A stretch of DNA of 64,000 nucleotides from contig CM070546.1 in the NCBI GenBank assembly GCA_036346405.1, positions 109,250,826-109,314,825 on the forward strand, written 5' to 3'. Positions 51,939 through 63,167 of this stretch are shown piece after piece. Made by a program: the position numbers and the translations under genes. The notes below the pieces were generated by a model. That model ran no database searches. It worked only from the letters and a program-made list of their open reading frames with translations, and was not told the origin of the DNA. This DNA is from Phyllostachys edulis. Its lineage: Eukaryota; Streptophyta; Magnoliopsida; Poales; Poaceae. Position 1 is the first letter of the stretch. Every line of letters begins with the position of its first letter.

Positions 51939-54310
51939 CGGCCGGCAGCGGAGTAAAAAGCCCCCACCGACCCTCTGCGCGCGCAGAGGCATCACCGGCT
52001 CATCATGGAAACCACCAAACCGGCCGGCTCTGATACCGTGTTACCTACAACCATCATGCATGTTGATGTTGGAGCTGTGATCCGATCGAACACCAATATT
52101 CCTGCCGAACTTCATGGTGTCCGAACGGTGAATTAATGACCCATCCAGATATCCGATCAAATTTGTTCAGTTTCACATTCGACAATTATAAAAGTGCTTC
52201 TAAAGGAATATAAAAATTACACGGGTGTTAAAGCGAACAAGGTTTTTCTGAGTCTACTCTAACCGCCGGCAAATCCTTGTCAACCACATGGAAAAACACC
52301 GTTAATTAGGATCTGCGCGGTTTTCTTCCGTCAACGCACGCACACGACACAGATACTATCTAGCGTCGCTTGCACCAGCTGGGCAGCAGCTAGCGATGTG
52401 GCCAGGTTTGTTTTGACGCACGCGGCCGGAGGCAGGCGACCGCGGAGCCAGCGGTCCAGCTCCAGCCGGCGTGGGGACACTGGGGGGTGGCTTTCCCGTT
52501 CTGCCTGCGGCTGCGGGGCCGCCGAGAACGTGCCGAGGGGCGCGACAAAAACCACTGCGAACGCAGCGCTGTCCCTGTTGCTTAACCACGGCCGGCCGGT
52601 CGTTTTTTTTTTTAACTAATGCAGTAACGCTGTGTGTGCCTTGCTTGTTCATGCCGCATCCGGCGCCCATATGCAAGCATGGCATGCACCGCGCACCTCT
52701 GCTGCCGCCTCTGAGGCGCCGTACGTACACACAACAAGACACGCAACCGTCTGCAGTTTTAAAGGACGCGCGCGCGGTTAATCCTAGTTTTATCCTCCCG
52801 ACGCTGCCAAAATGATTCAAACATGAGGAGAGCACAAGAGGTCAGGTGCACTCCTAGAGTCTTTGGGCTTATATAAGCTTTTGTGCGTACCTACTAGCTA
52901 GTACTATTTGGTGTGCCTACTACAAAATTGAAGTAGGAGTGCAGGAACTTAGGAGGGTGGTGGCATTAGACTGAATCATAACCGCAACCTTTTGAGGTCG
53001 TTCTTTGCAGGGCTTCTCATCCAATGGGGACAGCATCTGACTCGGAATAGCATGCTTAGATGCCGCCTCCTCATCGCACCACACCACACCCGAATCGTGG
53101 CGTTCTCCAGCGTCCAGCGAGTGAGATAGCCTAGCTAGCGTGTGTAGGATTACCTAAAGCGAGACATAAATATCAGCATGGATGGCGAAAAGTACATGCT
53201 ATAACCCACTGTTATGTTAGCCTTAGCCGCGCCCGTGATAGCTTAACTACTCTACATGGGATCCCACTGATATAATAGAAAATGCAGTGTGCCGGACAAA
53301 CTAGAATAACACTGGATGGAAATATCTCCAGCAGTTAATTAGTACTCTATCTATCACTCGTGCACAACAAAGCTGGTTGTAACCCACGAGTGCGCGTTAA
53401 CAAATAGTAGTACGTCCGAGGGAAAGAAAGCGACCTTTTTAAAGTTTTTTTTTATGACAACATGCACGCACCACTCTTGCCTCTCATAAAAATTCCCAAA
53501 TGTTTCGTTTCGATCACTAGGAAATAGTTCATAAATTCCCAAGTTACTTCTGGTGATGAAACAAAATGCAAGCTTTGACAGCGTGCAAGTAAAATGCTGC
53601 AAATCTATGAGACGGGCATAGAGGGAGCATTGCCTTTCCTCGCCGGATCCAGGCAGGCAGGCAGCAGCATTAACACACATGGGATGGACCCCAGAATTCT
53701 TGACTCCGGAAACAAAGCAGCGGTACGAATCAACCAACACGAGGGTAGGGATAGGACGCGGCAGAGGCTTGCGCTGCACTCAAAGTCCCAAACGCGAGGG
53801 CAAACAGCCCCGGAACATACGTGCGCGCAGCGTGCATGTGTGGTGTGCGCCCGTCTCGATCTCAGCAACAGTACGCCGAGCTCACTAGCCAAGCGGCCAG
53901 CCGAGGCGACCGCGACGTGAACTGGCCATTCCCAACCACGAGTCATGACTCATACCGCGAGCCGCGCGGAGAGCACAGGGCAAACAGCCTTGTTTTCTCC
54001 CAGTTGTTTTTCGGTCAAGTTCCAAGACGTGCAGGCTTGGCTTCTCGGCTCGAACATTCTGCCTCGCTAGCTCGTTTGTATGCTTTCACTTGCTTTGCAC
54101 GCAACCGTTGCGCTCGGCTCGGCTCTTCGCCTCTTCCGTTCGTTAATTAATTTATTTTTTTGCGATGGACGTTCCTTAGATTTTCGACGGAACAAACTGA
54201 GGCGGCTCTTGGTTGCTGCTGCTGCTGCTGCTGCTGGGAGGAAGAAATTTCGGGCTTTGGGAAGCAGAAGCAGGCAGGCACACCTCGCGAAGGACGGGCA
54301 CAGACAGAGG
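51939..54310. other. Intergenic, locally GC-rich; nothing recognised
   Basis: Contains CCGGCTCTGATACCGTGTTA near 52026, whose complement resembles an initiator-tRNA PBS, but no LTR beside it. It also has an (GCT)8 run at 54213-54236. Overlapping frames in GC-rich parts (52356-52835, 53594-53946) lack domains. Confidence 0.3.
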
Positions 54311-54417
54311 AAGCCAACCAATCAGCCAGTGGACCAGATGTGTGTGAGAGAGAGGGGGGCACAGACAAGCGCCTTTGGGACAGCGAAGCCAACCAATCAG
54401 CCAGTGGACCAGATGTG
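54311..54417. repeat. Direct repeat of 33 bp, 74 bp apart
   Basis: GAAGCCAACCAATCAGCCAG plus TGGACCAGATGTG occurs at 54311 and again at about 54385, identical. The segment between them starts TGTGAGAGAGAGG. Confidence 0.85.
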
Positions 54418-54778
54418 AGTGAGTACACTGGCTGGTAGGGAATGGTCAGTAGTAGTGTAGTACTAGTACACTGGAATAGAGTTTCAACAGTGACTGAGTA
54501 CTAAGATGCTGGACAGTAAGACTAACGAGTTTGACAAATCTTCTTTGGAACGAGCAGGTGGAGCCCACTCTTCAGCCGGTGATGCACGTACGATTACGGC
54601 GAGAAGAGAACGCAAGCACGCACGACCAAAAAGCCTAAAAATGTCCGGAAGAAAAACGGCAACGTAGCAATCAGCGAGTTTTTTAATCTTATTTAGCGTC
54701 TTTTTAAACAAAGTAGCAAAAACCAGCACCGCGAACGAAATTACCTCTATCGTGTGATTTTGCTGTAAAAAGCTACAC
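54418..54778. other. Unassigned spacer
   Basis: Nothing recognised. Confidence 0.3.
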
Positions 54779-54786
54779 TACGTGTC

Positions 54787-55243
54787 TAGCGGTGGATAAC
54801 GAGCCAGCTCGGCTCGGTAAAACTCGTTAAGCTAACAAGTGGAACACCAGGGTCGGCTTAGCTCGGCTCGTTAAAAAGCTCGAACTCGACTCGTTAGACT
54901 CGTTAAGAAAGTGAAGAGATCACAGCTTGAGGATCGTTAGACTCGTTAGGCTCGTTAAAAAGGAAAATCAGCCTAATAATTTTTTTAGAAAGTTAAGAGA
55001 TCACAGCTTGGAGCTTGGGCCCTCCTAGACCGCCTAAGGGTTGCTGGGTTGGACTGGCCTGGTACTACTGCTCAATTGTGTTGTTTTTTAACGAGCTAAA
55101 CGAGTTTAACGAGCAACTCGCGAGCCAGATCGAACTCGGCTCGTTAAGAAAACGAGCTAAATTGCCAGCTCGGCTCGGCTCGTTAAGAGACCAAGTTTGA
55201 GCCGAGCTAGCTCATGAGTTTCGAGCTTTTTTTTCCACCCTTA
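54787..55243. mobile_element. Non-autonomous hAT, second CTCGTTAA family member
   Basis: The left end TAGCGGTGGATAACGAGCC and the right end, complementing to TAAGGGTGGAAAAAAAAGC, match the 886-bp element at 39725. Flanks TACGTGTC (54779-54786) and CATGTGTC (55244-55251) agree at six of eight positions. Only 457 bp; dense GGCTCGGCTCG and CTCGTTAA motifs. Confidence 0.8.
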
Positions 55244-55251
55244 CATGTGTC

Positions 55252-55893
55252 GCTCTCCCAGTTGCGGCCGTGGTGGCTGACCGACAACAAAGATGGCGGC
55301 ATGCAGTAGCGGTTGGTGGCATGTGCGTTCTTCTTCTTGCCGGGGTGCTGCAGAGACCACGTCGCCTGTCGTGGTCTAGGATCACGTCACATGGCCTTTC
55401 GCGGCAAAATAGCACGATAGAAGTCATTTTTGTCATTCGTTCACATAAGGTTAGTTTTACTTTTTCGTTTCGAAAATGTGTCATTTTAGCCAAAGACTTA
55501 GCAATCAGTAGGTGCCCCAGGTCGGTAAGTAAGAACAGGGAGGAAAGGAGCTATTTGGTTGATGGCAAAAATGAGCAAACCAAAACCTGGGCAAAGCCAA
55601 ATATTGGTGATCCATTTCCTCATCCTAGGATTGTCCACGTGACATTGGATTTTATTGCAATTACCAAAATTTTATAGTTTTTATTAAATTTTAGTAGCAA
55701 ACCAAATAGCGACTAATTTTTGTTGGTCGTCACTGATATTTAGTTTGTTTGGTTCTGAAACACACTTAGCTTGGCATGAGGCCGTGCCGAGGGGCGACCT
55801 AAGCGCATGCATCGACACGTCTAAGTCGCTAATAATGTCTTTTAACGCACGTGTCGACCGAGCCGATGACGTCCCGATCGATCTTGCCGCTTG
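55252..55893. other. Unassigned spacer
   Basis: Nothing recognised; frames are short or lack domains. Confidence 0.3.
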
Positions 55894-55901
55894 CCTGCTG
55901 C

Positions 55902-57511
55902 AAGGGGTGAAAATGGATCAGATAGTTGCCGACCGATCCGGACGGAAACGAATTCGGATTATGTCGGATCGGATTTTTCTCGGATAATTTTTGGATCGGC
56001 AATGAATTCGAATTTTTTTTGTCAGAAACGGAAACGAATATAGTAGGCATGCTATCTGGCAGATACGAATGTGAATACGGATTATCCGGATAAGACGAAG
56101 TCCGGATATCCGGCCCAGCCCACTGCCCAGCCTGGCCCACCATAGTCCATTGCTCATTAGTCATTACTCATAAGACGAAGTCCAGATATCTTCTTCCTGA
56201 AGTTTCTTCTTCTATCCCCAATCTCCCATGGCTCTCCCTCTCGTGGCTTCCCCTGGTGACCGGCCCGCCCATCGCCGTCGGCTCCCTCGTCTTAAGATCC
56301 TTGACCACCCAGCATTCTTTGCTAGCATGCGCTCCTCCCGACTCTCGCTGCCCCCATGGTGCCTCCTCTACGTGCATGGTGATAGAGGTGGGTTCATGTT
56401 TGCTCAAGTATGTATAAAGGTGATGAGGGTCGCTTGCTAATGGTGGTGATGACGCCTAGGCTGCCGTGGCTACGTTGCTCTTGGGTATAACCTCGTCGCC
56501 GGCCATCTCGTCCATCCCCCGTCGGCTCCCGTGTGCCTTCGTCGGCTCCCCGTCACGGCCCCAGCACCTCCGCCGGATTAGGGACGCGGGCACGAATGTG
56601 GCCCAAGCCCCACGTGGGAGCAGGGGGCGGCCGAGCTAGGCAAGCCATACATGCACACGATCGGGCCCAGGCATGGGCATGGGGCACAGGGCCGAGCGCG
56701 AGAGTAGGCCAGAGGAGCACGCGAGCGAGAGGGGCCGGGCGGCAGAGCCAGGCGCACGGGCATGGGTGATCGAGGAACATGGGTTGGCGGCCAGAGGCCG
56801 GGCCGGCCATGGTCGGTGTAGGGAGGAGCAGACCAGCGATGTCGGGGCACGGGGGAGCTGGAGGGGCAAGACCAAAGCAAGGCAGGAGGCGCGGTGCAGA
56901 GGGCGTGAGAGGTGGAGCCATGGCACTAGGAGCCAGTAGAAGTTCCGGACGAAACATTCACCAAGAAGCAAGAGAAAGAAATGGAGTTGAGAAGAAGTGG
57001 GGAAAAAGCGATGAAGATGAAGCCAGTGGAGGCGTCAAGAACTGAGGGAGATCAAGGAAGCCCCAAAGAAAAGCTTCAGCTGAAGCTACGTCAACCAGAG
57101 AGAAGAGATGAGGATTGGGGATAAAGGAAGAAGAAAGAGACCAGGAGCTCCTTTTCGGCTGAACCAAAGGAAGGAAATAGATAAGAGAGAGAGAAGGGGT
57201 TAATTAAGTGTTATGTTTATGATGAACTAATTAATGCACCTTGCTAGTGTCAATGTTATGTGTGGTTGCTGAAAATATGAACAATGCATGAATGTTTGCA
57301 TCAAACAAACTAGTTATATGTTTTTGTTAATTTATGGCATGCAATTTAAAGGGTTTTCATGTTCCGAAAAATATCTATGATCGTATTCGTTTCGTATTCG
57401 ATATTATTTGCATCCGTATTCGTATCCGGGGTATCCATATTCGTATCCGCATCCAGAAAAAAAATATAGCAAAGCCATCATCCGTCCGTATTCGATCCAT
57501 TTTCACCCCTA
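55902..57511. mobile_element. Non-autonomous hAT with captured GC-rich interior
   Basis: The left end AAGGGGTGAAAATGGATC and the complement of the right end TAGGGGTGAAAATGGATC are near-identical terminal repeats. Subterminal CGGATCGG, ATTCGTATCCG and TATCCGGAT motifs are at both sides. Flanks CCTGCTGC (55894-55901) and CCTACTGC (57512-57519) match at seven of eight bases. The interior (56220-57180) is GC-rich and then purine-rich, unlike the AT-rich ends. Its composition suggests captured host DNA, but no protein domain is visible in the frames on either strand. Confidence 0.85.
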
Positions 57512-57519
57512 CCTACTGC

Positions 57520-57661
57520 TACTAGCGATCTAGAGAAGTATAGAGATCGCGACCAAAGATATCTAGCCAAGCAAACAAATCGTAGGCTAATAAAGCTGTG
57601 AGCGACAGGGGGGGGAAAAGGCGGTAGTACTGCACGTCCTCGCTGCTACGATCGAGCGAGA
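57520..57661. other. Short spacer
   Basis: Native sequence between the hAT derivative and the chromovirus TSD. It contains a GGGGGGGG run and GGCGGTAGTACTGC near 57620. Confidence 0.3.
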
Positions 57662-57666
57662 TAGAT

Positions 57667-58039
57667 TGTTATGTCCCATCTAGCGTTGTGATTTCGAGTG
57701 GTTAAGTGGAACAAATGAGTGAATACGATCGATCAATTGATAACATTGGAAAGAACAGAAGAGGAGAAAGTAGATAGGAAGAAGGAAGACAGAATTGTTC
57801 ATTATCATCAACAATTTGTTACAAGTGCAGAACTTATCTTTTAAAGCAACATCTCTCTCTGCCTTTCCCCACCTTCGGGTCCCACTTCATAACATAATAT
57901 TAATTAAGTTATTCCCACTGCCAGCTAAGCTAAGCTGTGGTTCATTCTCGTTTTGCCGAAAGTGTCACCATCTTGTCGTTTACTTCCTTTCCTGCATTTT
58001 TCTTCAGTCATTACCATGTGCACCACCCAGGTGGTGACA
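57667..58039 (-). repeat. Chromovirus 3' LTR
   Basis: Plus-strand edges TGTTATGTCCC and GGTGGTGACA. The pol frame runs into this LTR and stops inside it. Confidence 0.95.
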
Positions 58040-58359
58040 TTGCCGCCCCCTTGAGACCCAGCTTGCCCCCAAGCTGCAGCATCTGGAAAATGGTCCCTGA
58101 CAACATTGTAATCTTCCCAGGTAGCCAACGTCGCCGGTAGAGACTTCCATTTAAGAAAAACTTGCAAATGTGCTGCATTGCCTTTCTTAACTAGACAATG
58201 ATCAAGTATTTCATCCGGCACTAATACTGAGACATCTAATTCTGCTGGCAAAGGTAGAGTGGAGAACACAGGTGTGTAATTAGCCGAGAATGGCTTCAAT
58301 TGTGAGACATGAAAAACTGGATGAATTTGACTGTTCTGGCAGTTCCAATCGATACACAA
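57925..58359 (-). pseudogene. Chromovirus integrase tail with chromodomain
   Basis: The integrase C-terminus (IHPVFHVSQLKPF) is followed by a chromodomain: DEILDHCLVKKGNAAHLQVF, then LKWKSLPATLATWED. The chromodomain of these elements reads histone marks and directs integration to particular chromatin. The aromatic and acidic positions of the fold (W in LKWK, TWED) are present. It is separated from the integrase core by stops and frame changes between 58360 and 58471. Confidence 0.9.
58040..58053 (-). other. Polypurine tract
   Basis: Minus-strand AAGGGGGCGGCA directly before the 3' LTR; the usual start site of plus-strand DNA synthesis. Confidence 0.7.
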
Positions 58360-58471
58360 CTAACCCAATTTTGTCCAGAATACGGTAGGGACCGAAATAC
58401 TTGAATGCTAACTTTGGCTAAGGTCGATTCACTACCGACTATTGAGGATACGGTGGTAATTTCAGCAATAC

Positions 58472-59527
58472 TTAGTCACCCACTTGAAAATCCCTGAAAG
58501 AGCGTGTGTTATCGGCAGCCTGTTTCATTTGGATCTGAGCTTTGTTCAATTGCGTCCGGAGCAGGTCCGAAAAAAGTAAACGTTCATTGAATACTTCAGC
58601 AACCTCTAAGGACTTTGAAACAGATAAAGATAGCACCATGCTATAATGTGGGTCTATGCCGTATAATGCTTTGAAAGGGGTACACCCCACGGCAGTGTGA
58701 TAGCATGTATTATAGTAGTATTCCGCTAAAGCCAACCAAGAATACCACTTAGTGGGTGAAGTTGCCAACGCACGGTGCAAATACATTTCCAAACATTGAT
58801 TGACCCTCTCACTTTGGCCATCAGATTGAGGGTGATAAGCTGTACTTAGATTCAACTTAGTGTCATATTGTCGAAATAATTCTTGCCAAAACATGCTAGT
58901 GAACACTTTGTTTCTATTGGACACGATGGATTTGGGAATCCCATGCAATTTAACCACATTGTTGACAAAGAGTTTAGCCACATGTATAGCAGTGAAAGGA
59001 TGCTTTAAGGGAAGAAAGTGAGCATACTTAGTATATCGATCTACCACCACTAAGATCACGTTATAGCCTTCTGACTTTGGTAAACCCTCCACAAAATCCA
59101 TGGTGATGTCTTGCTGAGCTCCTTGAGGCACAGGCAAGGGTTGCAGTAATCTTGAGGATTTACAATGTTCATGCTTGGATTGTTGGCACACTTGACATTG
59201 CTGGACAAATTCCTCAACAACTTTCTTAAGTCCTTTCCACAGGAACAACTTTTTGATTCTTCTGTAAGTAGCCTGAATACCTGAATGACCTCCAATGGTA
59301 GAAGAGTAAAAAGCTTGGATAATTTTGGTTTGAAGACCTGTGTTAGTCCCAATCCAAATTGCTCCATTCTTACGAATGAGACCATCCGACAATCCATACC
59401 CTTTAGTATTATTGTCCGATACAGCTAACTCTTGTAGCAGCTTTTGAGCTGAAACATCTACAACATAAGAGTTTAACACTTCTTGTAACCAAACAGGTTG
59501 AACAACTGAAATGGCTTCCAACTCCAA
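58472..59527 (-). pseudogene. Chromovirus integrase, catalytic Asp changed
   Basis: A 351-codon frame. The zinc-binding region has His81 and Cys111/Cys114 (CQVCQQSK), but Tyr74 stands where the first His of the HHCC motif is expected. The catalytic core has Asp144 (TMDFVEGLP) and Glu240 (SDGQSERVN). Asn204 (IVSNRNKVF) is found 35 residues before the Glu, where the second catalytic Asp belongs. Integrase inserts the cDNA into the chromosome and needs all three acidic residues, so this protein should be inactive. Both Asn codons (AAT, AAC) are one G-to-A change from Asp. The frame is open at both ends into stops at 58470 and 59528. Confidence 0.92.
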
Positions 59528-59590
59528 TAAATGACCAACTCTGGATAAGGCATCTGCTGGTGTATTCTCAGATCCGTTCTTGTACTGAAA

Positions 59591-60040
59591 TTAATATTGC
59601 AACCCAATGAGTTTGGTCATGGCTTTTCGTTGCAGCCCAAATGTTACACTTTGATCTTCCAAGTGGCATAAACTTCTATGATCAGTTTTGATTGTAAAAG
59701 GACCCCTGATCAAGTAGGATCTCCACCTGTCCACTGCCATCATAATAGCCAAGAACTCCTTTTCATAAATAGATAATTTTTTATTAGATGTTCCCAAGGC
59801 TTTGCTGTAATACGCTATTGGATGACCCTCCTGTAATAGCACTGCTCCAATACCTGAGTTGCAAGCATCTGTTTCAATGACAAATGAATTGTTGAAATCT
59901 GGCAAGGCAAGATCAGGAACAGAACTCATAGCTGTTTTGAGCTGGTCAAAAGCAACTTGTGCTTGAAGTGTCCATTGAAATCCCTTCTGTTTCTGCAAGA
60001 GGTTAGTGAGAGGTTTGGCCAACAATCCATCATGCTGCAC
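59591..60040 (-). pseudogene. Chromovirus RNase H
   Basis: Contains VIETDACNSGIGAVLLQEGH (Asp58), HPIAYYSKAL, YEKEFLAIMMAVDRWRSYL and FTIKTDHRSL (Asp120), the acidic active-site positions of a gypsy RNase H, which removes RNA from the RNA-DNA hybrid. A stop follows LIGLQY at its end and another lies just upstream near 60056, each a single-base change in the conserved polyprotein. Confidence 0.92.
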
Positions 60041-60041
60041 A

Positions 60042-60849
60042 AATTTCCTATATTAGCCTATAAGGCCTAAAAATCCTCTCAATTCAGTGAGGTTGGTAGG
60101 AACCGGCCATTGTTGCATAGCTTGTGTTTTGGCTGGGTCAGTGGCAACCTCTTGATCAGAGATAATGTGCCCTAAGTATTCTAATTGAGGAGTAGCAAAT
60201 GTGCACTTAGATCTTTTCACATACAACTGATGTTGATGTAATACTTAGAATACCATTTGCAAATGTTGCCTATGAGTCTCAAGAGTTTTGCTATAGATCA
60301 AGATGTCATCCATAAACATGAGCACAAATTTTATGATGTAATTAGCAAAGATGGAGTTCATGAGACATTGAAATGTTGCAGGAGCATTTGTGAGGCCAAA
60401 AGGCATTACCTTAAACTGAAAATGACTATGATATGTATTAAAGGCTGTTTTCTCCTCATCCCCATGCACCATGCGGATCTGATGATACCCACTCCTTAAA
60501 TCCAACTTAGAAAAATATTTGGTTCCAGCCAACTCATCCAATAACTCATCTACAATGGGCAAAGGAAATTTGTTTTTGATGGTCAGAGTATTCAACCTTC
60601 TGTAGTCCACACAAAACCTCCAACTGCCTCTTTCTTCTTTACCAACAAGACTGGAGATGCAAAAGGGCTAATGCTTGGACTCACTGTTCCTTTCTCAATC
60701 ATCTCAGCCACTTGTCTTTCAATCTCATTCTTTTGTTGAGGAGAGTACCTGTAAGGTCTGGTGTTCACTGACACTGCCCCTGGCATCAAACAAATAGCAT
60801 GATCATGACTTCTATGTGGTGGCAACTCTTTTGGCTCCTGGAAGACCAT
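60042..60849 (-). pseudogene. Chromovirus reverse transcriptase
   Basis: The first frame (60849-60592) has VNTRPYRYSPQQKNEIERQV and SPFASPVLLVKKK. A one-base frame change near 60600 leads into the second frame (60610-60245) with FSKLDLRSGYHQIRM, VMPFGLTNAPATFQCLMN and the catalytic FMDDILIYS (residues 99-107). An in-frame TAA follows at about 60245, after which the connection region (KCTFATPQLEYLGH) continues. The catalytic Asp pair is intact. RT copies the element RNA into cDNA in cytoplasmic particles. Confidence 0.93.
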
Positions 60850-61179
60850 GTCAAACTATGTTAATTTGTCTTGAATTCCTGCAGGCAAACTATCAGTTTG
60901 GTGGTCATGACTAGAATCTACTACGGCAGTAGCCCACAGCTCATTGCCCTTATGCCATTTGAGTACTTGATCAATGGACATGTAGTCCTTGCAGCCTGAT
61001 TAGATGACCTTTATATTCAAACTCAACCCATTTCTGAAGCCAATTACAGGACATTGGACTATGCTGTTCTAACCAATCCATTCCTAACACTACATCATAT
61101 CCACCCAAATTTACGACCTTCATATCATGCTAGAAAGTAAGCCCTTGGATCCACCATGAGAATCCTTTAAGTTATGATG

Positions 61180-61360
61180 TGCAGCTTAACATTTCACCAT
61201 TAGCAATCCTCACTGACAAAGGTGATACTTGTTCAGGAGTCATACCTAGTTTGTCAATCATCTCAGTGTTGATAAAGGTATGCGAGTTGCCTGAGTCTAA
61301 CAACATCAACATCACTTGCCTGCCTACCAGGGTTCTTAATCTAATATTTTTTGCAGTTGT
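61180..61360 (-). pseudogene. Chromovirus aspartic protease
   Basis: Contains VGRQVMLMLLDSGNSHTFIN with the DSG active-site triad near 61300 and MIDKLGMTPEQVSPLSVRIA further on. It is the retroviral-type protease that cleaves the polyprotein. A stop follows at about 61165. Confidence 0.85.
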
Positions 61361-61471
61361 AGTGCTAGCTAGAGCATTGAGAGACTAAAATATCTCCTCT
61401 GCAGTCTTGGGGTCCTCCAAAGAAGTAACAACACCCAGTACCCCTTCGGATAAATATGTTGTGCTGTCTTC

Positions 61472-62459
61472 CTATTCTAAAGCTTTGAGTTGAGAATGGT
61501 TGGCACATTGATGATCCGGTGAATACTTCTCTCCACAATGGAAACATAGCACATTTGCTCTTCTGTAAGCCTTCAATTGTTGTGCCTCCCGCACTTCATT
61601 AGGAGTGAACTTCCCTCGGTTGTCCCCTTTTGGATTGACTCCAAATTGTTTCTGTTGTCGGCCAATGTCTCCCTTGTACCCTGTTTTCTTGGTTCTGTCC
61701 AGAATTCCCTCATGTATACTGGCGTACATCGCCGCTTTACTCACTGATTCAGGCATCTAAGTTTCCACCACATCACGCAGCTCATCCTTCAACCTGAGAA
61801 CAAATTGTGTTATCAACATCATTCCCCCTACATGAGTGTCATAAAGCCGAATGTGATACACTAGGCGGTTAAATTTACGCTTGTATTCCTCCACGATTCC
61901 CATTTGCCTTAACTGTAGGAGCTCCCTTATCTTCTCACTTTGAGTGTTGGTGTCAAATTCAGACAATATTGCTTGTTGAAACTGTTCCCAATCATGCCAA
62001 GGATTCATTGTCTTGTATGCTTGCTACCAATGAGCTGCACTGTCCACTAGATACATGGTTGTAGATGCGACCCGGAAGCCATCGGGGATTTGATACATCG
62101 AGAAAAAAAGTTTGGCACTTATCAATCCAGATTCTAGCGTCGGTCCCATCAAATTTCGGGAAATCCATTTTGGGGATCCAAGTTCTTCTTCCTCCTATCT
62201 CACCTACCCTATTAGCCTCGTTTACCTCAGACTCTATGGGTGTGGGAGGAGGAAAAGAGATCTGAGGCGGTGTCTGATTTGGAAGTGGTACCTGCACTGC
62301 GTCTGGTTTTGCTCCCATGATGCCTGGTCCATCTCTTGCCGAAATCAAAAGTGGAGGAAGTGTTGGTCCCTTCATTACTTTCGCAACATGCACTTGTTCT
62401 TGTTGAAGCTTACCGATTGAGTCCAGCGACAAGTTCACCTTCATCTGATCTTGATCCAA
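61472..62459 (-). pseudogene. Chromovirus gag with zinc knuckle
   Basis: The N-terminal frame (62459-61992) has RRTWIPKMDFPKFDGTDARI and WIDKCQTFF. A frameshift near 62090 leads to MNPWHDWEQFQQAILSEFDT and YKRKFNRLVYHIR (62008-61757), the retrotransposon-gag domain. After a TAG at 61757 the frame gives a nucleocapsid with the zinc knuckle CFHCGEKYSPDHQC (61505-61546). Gag forms the particle and the knuckle binds element RNA. Three interruptions make it non-functional. Confidence 0.92.
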
Positions 62460-62776
62460 TCGCTCCCCTTATTGCTTAAGCCATCGGTCTACCGACGCCA
62501 ACTGTTCCCCAGTTGCCCTCTTCGCCTCATCCATTAGTTTTGTTTTCATCTGAGACAGCATCCCTGTCAATCTCCTCTCCATCGCTTCCATTGCTTCCAC
62601 CACTTGCACAACCTGGATGCCACGCTTCGCCGACGCCGTTGCGAATTCTCCTCCAAGCCAATCGAACCAAGAGCAGGTCTTACACCGATCAAGCCCAGAG
62701 GGCGGTCGGTACCCTCCTCCCCGAAATTTTACCGATCAAAGCCGAGAGAGTTTGAGAATTCAACGTTGGATCGACG

Positions 62777-62790
62777 AGGCTCTGATACTA
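62777..62790 (-). other. Primer binding site (initiator Met tRNA type)
   Basis: Minus-strand TAGTATCAGAGCC three bases after the 5' LTR; one change from the standard TGGTATCAGAGCC. Confidence 0.8.
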
Positions 62791-62793
62791 TAA

Positions 62794-63162
62794 TGTTATG
62801 TCCCATCTAGCGTTGTGATTTCGAGTGGTTAAGTGGAACAAACGAGTAAATACGATCGATCAATTGATAACATTGGAAAGAACAGAAGAGGGGAAAGTAG
62901 ACAGGAAGGACGACAAAACTGTTCATTATCATCGACAATTCATTACAGGCGTAGAACTTGTCTTGTAAAGCAACATCTCTATCTGCCTTTCCCCTCCTTC
63001 GGGTCCCACTTCATAACATAATATTAATTAAGTTATCCCTACTGCCAGCTAGGCTAAGCTGTGGTTCATACCTGTTTTGCCGAAAGCGTCACCATCTTGC
63101 AGTTTACTTCCTTTCCTGCATCTTCTTCGGTCATTGCCATGTCCACCACCCGGGTGGTGACA
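62794..63162 (-). repeat. Chromovirus 5' LTR
   Basis: Same edges as the 3' LTR (TGTTATGTCCC ... GGTGGTGACA on the plus strand). Confidence 0.95.
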
Positions 63163-63167
63163 TAGAT

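Larger units (their letters stand above)
57667..63162 (-). mobile_element. Ty3-gypsy chromovirus, full-length but mutated (TSD TAGAT)
   Basis: Complete structure on the minus strand: 5' LTR (62794-63162), PBS, gag, protease, RT, RNase H, integrase, chromodomain, PPT and 3' LTR (57667-58039). Perfect TSDs TAGAT are at 57662-57666 and 63163-63167. The total is 5496 bp, a normal chromovirus size. The LTRs are 373 and 369 bp with a modest number of differences. The coding region has at least two frameshifts and several stops, and the integrase active site is altered, so this copy cannot move by itself. Confidence 0.95.

Noticed and set aside
52026..52045. PBS-like CTCTGATACC as evidence of an LTR element
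   Set aside because: No LTR end, partner LTR or coding remnant nearby; a 12-base match can arise by chance or from old debris.
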